In this document: in pieces, positions 1 through 5,432 of the stretch | Position numbering within the stretch: the first letter of the stretch is position 1 | Layout: every line of letters starts with the position of its first letter | Source: Erysipelotrichaceae bacterium | GTDB taxonomy: Bacteria > Bacillota_I > Bacilli_A > Erysipelotrichales > Erysipelotrichaceae | Direction of reading: 5' to 3' | NCBI GenBank assembly: GCA_017620435.1 | Contig: JAFZQL010000140.1 | Span: 1-7,381 of the forward strand | Length of the DNA: 7,381 nt | The notes under the pieces: generated by a model | Told to the model about the DNA's origin: nothing | The model's database searches: none | What the model saw: the letters and a program-made list of their open reading frames with translations, nothing else | Translations under genes and position numbers: made by a program

Positions 1-1635
1 AACATCCAGTCCTTTATCTATGGCGTCAACACGCCGTCAATATGGGGCACCCAGGCTCAGTTCACCAACGTCACACTGGACTGGACCGTTCCGGAAGACC
101 TGGCAGACCAGTACTGTATCGTCGGCGGCAGAACGCTGGACTTCAAGTACAAGGACTGCAAGAAGGAAATGGATATGGTCAACAAGGCTTTCATCGAAGT
201 CATGATCGAAGGCGATGCCAACGGCAGAGGTTTCCAGTATCCGATCCCTACTTATTCCATTACCAGAGACTTCGACTGGTCCGAGACCGAGAACAACAAG
301 ATGCTGTTTGAAATGACAGCCAAGTACGGTACGCCTTATTTCTCCAACTATGTCAACTCCGACATGAAGCCGTCCGACATCCGTTCGATGTGCTGCAGAC
401 TGCGTCTTGACTTAAGAGAACTGAGAAAGAAATCCGGCGGCTTCTTCGGATCCGGCGAATCTACGGGTTCTGTCGGTGTTGTTACTTTGAACCTGCCAAG
501 ACTGGCTTATCTGTCTAAAGACAGAGAAGACTTCTACAAGCGTCTGGATAATCTGATGGATATTGCCGCCAGATCCCTGCATGTCAAGAGAGAAGTCATC
601 ACAAAACTGCTGGACAACGGCCTGTATCCTTATACCAAGAGATATCTGGGCACCTTCAACAACCACTTCTCAACCATCGGTCTGGTAGGCATGAACGAGG
701 CCTGCCTGAACGCCAACTGGATCAGAAAGGATCTGACCCACAAGGCATCCCAGGAATTCGCCGTCGAAGTGCTCAACTACATGCGCAAGAGACTGGTCAA
801 CTATCAGGAACAGTATCATGATCTCTATAACCTGGAAGCGACTCCGGCTGAATCAACGGCTTACCGTCTGGCAAAACACGACAAGGAGAAGTATCCTGAC
901 ATCATTACCGCAGGCAAGGAAGGGGAAACGCCTTACTACACCAACTCTTCGCATCTGCCGGTAGGATATACGGAAGATATCTTCACGGCTCTGGATGTTC
1001 AGGACGAACTGCAGACGCTGTATACCTCAGGAACGGTATTCCACTGCTTCCTGGGCGAAAAGCTTCCTGACTGGAAAGCGGCAGCCAATCTGGTAAAGAA
1101 GATCTCCGACAACTACAGGCTTCCTTACTATACGATGTCTCCGACTTATTCCGTCTGTCCGGAACACGGCTATATCACCGGTGAAGCGTATACCTGCCCG
1201 AAGTGTGGCAAGAAGACGGAAGTCTGGTCAAGAATTACCGGCTACTATCGTCCGGTTCAGAACTGGAACGACGGCAAGGTCCAGGAATTCAAGCACCGCA
1301 AGGAATACAACATCGAGTCTTCCGTCATGAAGGCCAGAGACATCATGTCCGATGTTCTGGAAGCAAAACAGGAAGAACTTGCGGAAAACAGAGTGACTGG
1401 TTTCGATATTCCGACCATCTATGTGCAGGATCATTGCCCGAAGTGCAAAGGTGCGGAACAGAGACTGCAGATCAGCGGCATCGAACACAGGACCGTCAAC
1501 TGCAGCCAGGACATGGAAGAAGCCAGGAGACTGAACCTGACGGAGACCCCGACGATCATCGACCCGGATGGAACGATGTTCGTAGGAGCCAACGCGGCAG
1601 CCGACTGGATGAAGTATCACAATACAAAACAGTAA
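1..1635 (+). CDS. nrdD: Anaerobic (class III) ribonucleoside-triphosphate reductase, NrdD2-like, 5' partial, with fused C-terminal redoxin domain
   Basis: The frame is open from base 1 (N-I-Q-S-F-I-Y-G-V-N...) to TAA at 1633-1635, giving 544 visible residues. The N-terminus, with any ATP-cone, lies upstream. The enzyme reduces ribonucleotides to deoxyribonucleotides using a glycyl radical under anaerobic conditions in the cytosol. Visible landmarks, in window residue numbers, are: MCCRLRLD at 130-137, with the presumed thiyl-radical cysteine (C131 or C132) in the finger loop; the conserved strand GVVTLNLPRLAY; a probable zinc site C386-x2-H389...C399-x2-C402; and the glycyl-radical motif RITGYYRPVQ with G414 (bases 1240-1242). 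The YYRPVQNWN signature resembles Thermotoga maritima NrdD, the NrdD2 subtype. A Neisseria bacilliformis member of that subtype is known to use thioredoxin rather than formate as reductant. After the radical site comes a linker of about 45 residues and an additional redoxin domain, so the protein is longer than the family norm. No nrdG activase lies downstream. The family call is very secure; the subtype is inferred from motifs. Confidence 0.97.
   Translation, partial: NIQSFIYGVNTPSIWGTQAQFTNVTLDWTVPEDLADQYCIVGGRTLDFKYKDCKKEMDMVNKAFIEVMIEGDANGRGFQYPIPTYSITRDFDWSETENNKMLFEMTAKYGTPYFSNYVNSDMKPSDIRSMCCRLRLDLRELRKKSGGFFGSGESTGSVGVVTLNLPRLAYLSKDREDFYKRLDNLMDIAARSLHVKREVITKLLDNGLYPYTKRYLGTFNNHFSTIGLVGMNEACLNANWIRKDLTHKASQEFAVEVLNYMRKRLVNYQEQYHDLYNLEATPAESTAYRLAKHDKEKYPDIITAGKEGETPYYTNSSHLPVGYTEDIFTALDVQDELQTLYTSGTVFHCFLGEKLPDWKAAANLVKKISDNYRLPYYTMSPTYSVCPEHGYITGEAYTCPKCGKKTEVWSRITGYYRPVQNWNDGKVQEFKHRKEYNIESSVMKARDIMSDVLEAKQEELAENRVTGFDIPTIYVQDHCPKCKGAEQRLQISGIEHRTVNCSQDMEEARRLNLTETPTIIDPDGTMFVGANAAADWMKYHNTKQ
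1408..1632 (+). other. C-terminal glutaredoxin/NrdH-like redoxin domain of NrdD (CPKC)
   Basis: The last 75 or so residues of NrdD (window residues 470-544) read as a small thioredoxin-fold module. A first beta strand IPTIYVQ is followed by H-CPKC, the redox pair C479/C482 (bases 1435-1446). A helix follows, then a strand around HRTVNCSQD, a helix EEARRLN, and the TP of ETPTIIDPDG, where P517 fits the conserved cis-proline facing the CxxC. The end, VGANAAADWM, fits the last helix. This order matches glutaredoxin and NrdH proteins. The fusion to NrdD is seen directly because there is no stop or frame change between G414 and the CPKC. That it reduces the NrdD active-site disulfide is inferred from family knowledge. 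The TrxB-like reductase encoded next is the obvious partner. Confidence 0.9.
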
Positions 1636-1640
1636 CAAAG

Positions 1641-1658
1641 AGCCCGCAGCTGCGGGCT
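1641..1658 (+). terminator. Perfect 18-base palindrome between nrdD and trxB; weak terminator, attenuator or processing hairpin
   Basis: AGCCCGCAGCTGCGGGCT is its own reverse complement. As RNA it forms a GC-rich 7-bp stem with an AGCU loop, extendable by a G-U and an A-U pair. It starts 5 bases after the nrdD stop. Only three T's follow (1658-1660) before AGATT, so it is a poor intrinsic terminator. Partial termination or mRNA 3'-end stabilisation of nrdD, with some read-through into trxB, seems more likely. The gap to the trxB start is too short to hold an obvious separate promoter. Confidence 0.55.
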
Positions 1659-1678
1659 TTAGATTCAAGAGGTATTCT

Positions 1679-2602
1679 ATGGGAAATATATATGATGTAG
1701 TGATCGTCGGCGGCGGTCCGGCGGGAATGACGGCAGCCGTCTACGCGTTAAGAAACGGCAAGAGCGTCATGGTGATCGAGAAGTCCGTTTTCGGCGGACA
1801 GATCGTCAATTCGCCGAAAGTTGAAAACATTCCGGGTTTTGAATCCATTTCCGGAGAAGAATTCGGGGATATGATGCTGAACCAGGTCATGAAACAGGGC
1901 GGAGAAGTCCTGTTTGACGAAGTCAAGAAACTGGAAAAGACGACAGAAGGGATCAATGTGATCTGCGATCTATCTGAACCTGTTCCGGGCAAGACTGTCA
2001 TCCTGGCGACAGGAACGAAACACCGTCATCTGGGACTTGAGAAAGAAGAAGATCTCATCGGTAAGGGGATCCACTTCTGTGCCGTCTGCGACGGAAATTT
2101 CTATCAGGACAAGACGGTCGTCATGGTCGGCGGAGGAAACTCCGCATTCGTGGAAGCCAATCTGCTGGCGGACATCGTCGATCAGGTGATCATGCTGCAG
2201 GACATGCCGTTCTTTACGGCGGATCAGAAGCTGCAGGATCAGCTCTTTAAGAGAAACAACGTCGAAAGACATGTGAATACGAAAGTAACGGAATACTTGA
2301 CTCAAGATGGAAACCTCTGCGGCGTCGCCTATCTGGAAAACGGTGAACCAAAAAGCGTTTCCTGCGACGGTGTCTTCCTTGCCGTCGGCATGGTTCCGGA
2401 CAATCAGGCGTTCTCCGATGTCGCGAAGATCGATGAAAGAGGATATTTCGTTGCCGATGAATACGGGCTCACACAGACAGATAACATATTCGTGGCAGGA
2501 GACTGCCGTACGAAATCGCTGCGTCAGGTGGCTACGGCCTGTTCCGACGGCGCCAATGCGGCGATCAAGGCCTGTGAATATCTAAATAAAAACGCTCTCT
2601 GA
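1679..2602 (+). CDS. trxB: Thioredoxin-reductase-like flavoprotein lacking the NADPH 2'-phosphate motif
   Basis: This 307-residue protein has the length and layout of low-molecular-weight thioredoxin reductases, which pass electrons through FAD to a redox disulfide and on to a thioredoxin-type protein. The FAD motif is GGGPAG at 11-16, followed by VFGGQI. The redox pair is CAVC (C134/C137). The second dinucleotide fold has GGGNSA at 151-156. The FAD-closing motif is FVAGD (271-275), followed by RQVATACSDG (282-291). The usual HRRxxxR that grips the NADPH phosphate is replaced by LQDMPFFTA (173-181); aligning by eye to E. coli TrxB, its Arg176, Arg177 and Arg181 become Asp, Met and Thr. NADH, ferredoxin (as in clostridial FFTR enzymes) or another donor is therefore possible. 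The start is supported by AAGAGG at 1667-1672, 6 bases upstream. It follows nrdD by 43 bases, so its likely client is the NrdD-fused redoxin. Its TGA stop lies in the loop of the following terminator. Confidence 0.92.
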   Translation: MGNIYDVVIVGGGPAGMTAAVYALRNGKSVMVIEKSVFGGQIVNSPKVENIPGFESISGEEFGDMMLNQVMKQGGEVLFDEVKKLEKTTEGINVICDLSEPVPGKTVILATGTKHRHLGLEKEEDLIGKGIHFCAVCDGNFYQDKTVVMVGGGNSAFVEANLLADIVDQVIMLQDMPFFTADQKLQDQLFKRNNVERHVNTKVTEYLTQDGNLCGVAYLENGEPKSVSCDGVFLAVGMVPDNQAFSDVAKIDERGYFVADEYGLTQTDNIFVAGDCRTKSLRQVATACSDGANAAIKACEYLNKNAL

Positions 2603-2615
2603 GAGCGTTTTTTTT
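2588..2615. terminator. Bidirectional intrinsic terminator shared by trxB and the convergent nucleoside phosphorylase operon
   Basis: The stem arms AAAAACGCTC (2588-2597) and GAGCGTTTTT (2603-2612) are perfect complements, with a five-base loop containing the trxB stop codon (2600-2602). An eight-T run (2608-2615) follows on the plus strand. On the minus strand the stem is followed by TTTTTATTT, so the same structure can stop transcripts from the convergent operon, whose last gene ends at 2637. Confidence 0.9.
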
Positions 2616-2636
2616 CTTGTCGTTTTAATATATGGA

Positions 2637-3374
2637 TCAGAGTTCCTGTTCCAGACGGTACATCGCTTCCAGAGCGGTCAGGACTTCTCTTTTTTCACCG
2701 ACTGCCGTTGCATCTTCACCGCCCTGGTAGGAACCGATCGAATCCTCGGTATTCTCCCCCCAGAGAACGACGTTGTTCAGGATGGAAGCGGTATGAACGC
2801 CTCTTAATCTGCCTACGGTATAAAGAGCGGCTGTTTCAAAGTCGGTAGCCAGGACGCCTTTTCTGGACCATTTCTCGCAATCCTGTGCGTCTTCGTCGTA
2901 ATAGAAGGATTCATGTGACAGGATGACGCCGACATGATGTCTGAAACCCAGATCTTCCGCCGCTTTTACGCAATGATTGATCAATCTGTAATCCGGAACG
3001 GCCGGATAGATCGGATCGATGTAGCACTTCGAAGCGCCGTCGTCTTTTACCGCACCTTCGCAGATGACCAGATCGCCTAAACCGATCCCTTCCTGCAGAG
3101 CTCCGGCTGAACCGATGCGCATCATCGAATGTACGCCGATATTCTTCAGTTCTTCTACCGCGATCGCTACAGAAGAACCTCCCATACCGGTAGAAATACC
3201 GATGACTCTCATTCCCTTGTACGTACCGACAATGGAACGGTATTCCCTGTTGAAAGTCAGCTCTTCGACATTCTCCAGACAGGAAGCGATCACATCGACT
3301 CTTTTCGGATCTCCGGGCATCAGGGCGCACGGAGCGTTTACGGTTTCATCCAGCTGAATATGCGCCTGTTTCAT
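2637..3374 (-). CDS. NP-I family nucleoside phosphorylase (uridine-phosphorylase-like, specificity uncertain)
   Basis: The 245-residue protein belongs to the nucleoside phosphorylase I family, which cleaves nucleosides with phosphate to a free base and (deoxy)ribose-1-phosphate in the cytosol. Family marks are: MPGDPKRVD (19-27) with the phosphate-binding loop; NREYRS (42-47); STGMGGSS (61-68); RIGSAGAL (86-93); a DGAS-x-x-Y-x-DP-x-YPAVPD stretch (112-128) typical of the Udp branch; and DFET (178-181), where E180 fits the ribose-binding glutamate. The segment between FYY and GVLATDF is short and lacks the insertion that carries the uracil-reading Gln166/Arg168 of E. coli Udp. No Ser-Asp pair equivalent to the catalytic one in DeoD is evident. 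The substrate (uridine, purine nucleoside or other) therefore cannot be assigned. Its ATG overlaps the add stop codon (ATGA, 3371-3374), so translation is probably coupled to adenosine deaminase. That pairing favours a role in using the inosine add would make. Confidence 0.9.
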   Translation of the reverse strand: MKQAHIQLDETVNAPCALMPGDPKRVDVIASCLENVEELTFNREYRSIVGTYKGMRVIGISTGMGGSSVAIAVEELKNIGVHSMMRIGSAGALQEGIGLGDLVICEGAVKDDGASKCYIDPIYPAVPDYRLINHCVKAAEDLGFRHHVGVILSHESFYYDEDAQDCEKWSRKGVLATDFETAALYTVGRLRGVHTASILNNVVLWGENTEDSIGSYQGGEDATAVGEKREVLTALEAMYRLEQEL

Positions 3375-4399
3375 TCGCTTACCTCGTCCAGATACTTTTC
3401 CAGTCTGGCGATCAGTTTTCCTTTTTCTTCTTCTTTCATGAATGAATACTTCACGGAGTTGATATTCATCAGGATCAGATCCTCGTATTCAAAACCCATT
3501 TCCTTCAGGCAGTGATCATATTCGTCATCCAGCGTCACTCTGGACATCGTCATGTTGTCGGTATTGATCGTTACCGGAATGCCCATGGAGTATAGATTCC
3601 ATGCCGGATGCATCGGATAGGATTCTCTGGTACGGCAATGGATGTTGGAAGTAGGACAGATCTCCAGGGCGATGTTGTGATCGGATGCATAACGGCACAG
3701 TTCCGGATTCTCGTAGATGTGGTGGCCATGACCGATCCTGACGGCGCCCATTTCAATGGCGTCCCTGACAGTCTGCCAGTCCTGGGAATCTCCCGCATGG
3801 CAAGTGATCGGGGTATTGAATTCTCTGGCGACTTTGAATAAAGGAGAGAAATTGCTTAATGGAACGATGCCTTCGGCCCCGGCCAGGTCGATCGCGACAA
3901 CACCTTTATCCAGATATTTATGCGTGATCTTTGCCGTCTCCATGTTGGCGTCCCAGTTTGCCGTTTCAGGGCCGACGCACATCATGCAGCAGATGATGCC
4001 GATGCTGATTTCCGGATAAGCTTCCATACCCTGTCTTCTGCCTTCCAGAACTGCTTCGATCGCATCATCCTGGCTTAAGCCTTTCTGGGTATGCAGCTGC
4101 GGTGCAAAACGGATCTCCGCGTAGGCAAGGCCCAGTTTTGCCAGATCTTCGATCAGTTCTCTGGTAATGCGGATGATCGATTCTTTGTCCTGCATTACCA
4201 GCAGCGGCGCATCGAAGGCCTTCAGATATTCGTTGACGCTTCCGGAATGAACGCACCTGTCGATGAATTCACGGTAGCCTTCCGGTGTATCGGCAGGGGA
4301 TTCGACACCCTGTTCCTGCACCAGCTGCCAGACGGTTTCCGGACGGAAAGAGCCGTCGAGGTGCAGGTGCAGATCGATTTTTGGAAATGGATATTTCAT
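3371..4399 (-). CDS. add: Adenosine deaminase
   Basis: The 342-residue amidohydrolase has the usual adenosine deaminase length. It converts (deoxy)adenosine to (deoxy)inosine plus ammonia in the cytosol for purine salvage. Motifs in order are: HLHLDG with zinc ligands H11 and H13; AEIRFAPQLH (94-103); DLAGAEG (171-177) of the substrate-binding loop; CHAGD (200-204) with zinc ligand H201; RIGHGHH with catalytic H224; EICPTSN (246-252); INTDN with zinc ligand D281; and NINSVKYSF near the end. Two deviations stand out. The catalytic glutamate of HAGE is aspartate (D204), and TDDP is TDNM; the second form also occurs in other bacterial adenosine deaminases. The start is supported by AAGGAAGG (4408-4415 on the minus strand) eight bases upstream. 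It is the first gene of a two-gene operon with the nucleoside phosphorylase. Activity on adenosine is likely but not proven, given the HAGD change. Confidence 0.95.
   Translation of the reverse strand: MKYPFPKIDLHLHLDGSFRPETVWQLVQEQGVESPADTPEGYREFIDRCVHSGSVNEYLKAFDAPLLVMQDKESIIRITRELIEDLAKLGLAYAEIRFAPQLHTQKGLSQDDAIEAVLEGRRQGMEAYPEISIGIICCMMCVGPETANWDANMETAKITHKYLDKGVVAIDLAGAEGIVPLSNFSPLFKVAREFNTPITCHAGDSQDWQTVRDAIEMGAVRIGHGHHIYENPELCRYASDHNIALEICPTSNIHCRTRESYPMHPAWNLYSMGIPVTINTDNMTMSRVTLDDEYDHCLKEMGFEYEDLILMNINSVKYSFMKEEEKGKLIARLEKYLDEVSE
3381..3385 (-). promoter_or_regulatory. Ribosome binding site of the nucleoside phosphorylase, inside the end of add
   Basis: On the minus strand the sequence reads GAGGT, six bases before the ATG at 3374. 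It lies within the last codons of add. With the ATGA overlap it fixes the start of the phosphorylase and indicates translational coupling. Confidence 0.75.
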
Positions 4400-4422
4400 T
4401 GTTTTAACCTTCCTTCAACATC

Positions 4423-4428
4423 ATTATA
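4423..4428 (-). promoter_or_regulatory. Candidate -10 element of the add operon promoter
   Basis: The minus strand carries a perfect TATAAT here. Seventeen bases upstream is TTCTAA (4446-4451), a poor -35 match. Transcription would begin near 4416, just before the add ribosome binding site, giving a leader of about 17 bases. The -10 is convincing; the promoter as a whole is a prediction. Confidence 0.5.
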
Positions 4429-4443
4429 ACGAAACTTGACTTA

Positions 4444-4452
4444 TGTTAGAAT
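4444..4452 (+). promoter_or_regulatory. Candidate extended -10 promoter of the nucleoside hydrolase operon
   Basis: The plus strand reads TGTTAGAAT, that is TG-N followed by TAGAAT, an extended -10 form that can work with a weak -35. The -35 position would be TTATAA (4424-4429), overlapping the opposing -10. A consensus-like TTGACT at 4436-4441 is too close to pair with it. Transcription would begin near 4459, upstream of the AAAGGA ribosome binding site at 4469-4474. Confidence 0.4.
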
Positions 4453-4480
4453 AAAAATGGAAAACTAGAAAGGATCTAAT

Positions 4481-5431
4481 ATGAGTGAAATAAAGAAAAG
4501 ACCCGTCATTCTGGACGGCGATCCCGGACACGACGATGCGATCGGGTGGGTATTGGCATCCACGATTCCTGAATTCGATATCAAAGCGATCACGACTGTT
4601 GCGGGAAATCAGACACTGGAAAAAGTCACGTACAACGCCAGAAGGATCGCGGCTCTGTTGCATCTGGATATCGAAGTAGCAAAAGGCAGAAACAAACCGC
4701 TGTGTTCAGATCTGATCATTGCGCCGAACTTCCATGGCGAGACTGGACTGGACGGACCTGCTCTGCCGGAACCGCACCGTGAGCTTTCGAAGCTTTCTGC
4801 GCCGGAAATGATGGCCAAGGTCTTAAGAGAATCCGAAGAAAAAGTAACGATCATCACGACCGGAGCCCAGACTAATGTCGCGGCACTGCTGCTGGCTCAT
4901 CCGGAACTGAAAGATAAGATCGAGATGATTTCGACGATGGGCGGAGGACTGCGTAACGGAAACTGGACATCAGGTGCGGAATTCAACATACTGGTCGATC
5001 CGGAAGCGGCCTATACGGTATACCACAGCGGACTGCCGCTGCAGATGTGCGGTCTGGATGTGACGGAAAGAGCCCTGGTCTATCCGGAAGATTGGGAGCG
5101 GATCAGAGCATTGCACAATCCGGTTGCCGAAGTCGTTGCCGGATGGTTCGATTTCTTCTTCATTCATGTAAAATCTTTGGGATGGGCAGGCGCCACGACC
5201 CATGATCCGTGTGCGGTCATGTCTCTGGTCCACCCGGAGATTTTCGATATCAGAGACTACTACGTCGATATCGAGCTGCAGGGTAAGTACTGCCGCGGAG
5301 CGACGATTGCCGATTACGACGGACGTACCGGTAATGCTCCAAACTGCCGCTGCGTAGTCGATCTGGACAGAGAAAAGTTCGTAGATTATCTGGTCGAAGC
5401 CTGCAGCAGATTCGAGGGATGGGAGGTTTAG
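4481..5431 (+). CDS. Inosine/uridine-type nucleoside hydrolase, first copy (RihA/RihB-like)
   Basis: The 316-residue protein is of the IUNH family, calcium-dependent enzymes that hydrolyse ribonucleosides to a free base and ribose. The signature DGDPGHDDA (12-20) supplies the calcium and catalytic aspartates (D12, D14, D18, D19). AGN (41-43), NFHGETGLDG (83-92), MGGG...AEFNILVDPEAA (153-177) and GLDVTERA (191-198) follow. THDP (240-243) has H241 and D242 at the positions of the family histidine and the last calcium-binding aspartate. The usual GPLTN is GAQTN (128-132). There is no signal peptide, so it acts on nucleosides inside the cell. The ATG is supported by AAAGGA six bases upstream. It heads an operon with a second hydrolase one base downstream and lies divergent to add. 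Base specificity cannot be read with confidence; the GHDDA form occurs in E. coli pyrimidine-preferring Rih enzymes. Confidence 0.94.
   Translation: MSEIKKRPVILDGDPGHDDAIGWVLASTIPEFDIKAITTVAGNQTLEKVTYNARRIAALLHLDIEVAKGRNKPLCSDLIIAPNFHGETGLDGPALPEPHRELSKLSAPEMMAKVLRESEEKVTIITTGAQTNVAALLLAHPELKDKIEMISTMGGGLRNGNWTSGAEFNILVDPEAAYTVYHSGLPLQMCGLDVTERALVYPEDWERIRALHNPVAEVVAGWFDFFFIHVKSLGWAGATTHDPCAVMSLVHPEIFDIRDYYVDIELQGKYCRGATIADYDGRTGNAPNCRCVVDLDREKFVDYLVEACSRFEGWEV
5421..5426 (+). promoter_or_regulatory. Ribosome binding site of the second nucleoside hydrolase, within the first
   Basis: GGGAGG lies in the last codons of the upstream hydrolase, six bases before the ATG at 5433. It fixes that start and points to coupled translation across the one-base gap. 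Confidence 0.8.
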
Positions 5432-5432
5432 G

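Noticed and set aside
169..1635. Taking the ATG at 169 as the start of nrdD.
   Set aside because: The frame is open back to base 1 and encodes conserved NrdD sequence (YGVNTPSIWGTQ), so the gene simply begins before the window.
1203..1700. A 165-codon plus-strand open frame covering the end of nrdD and the gap.
   Set aside because: It is out of frame with nrdD, whose radical site and redoxin motifs are in the other frame. It merely reads through the hairpin and into trxB.
4436..4441. TTGACT as a consensus-like -35 on the plus strand.
   Set aside because: At the usual 16-18 base spacing the sequence is GC-interrupted and A-rich with no -10 match. The TAGAAT downstream is only five bases away.
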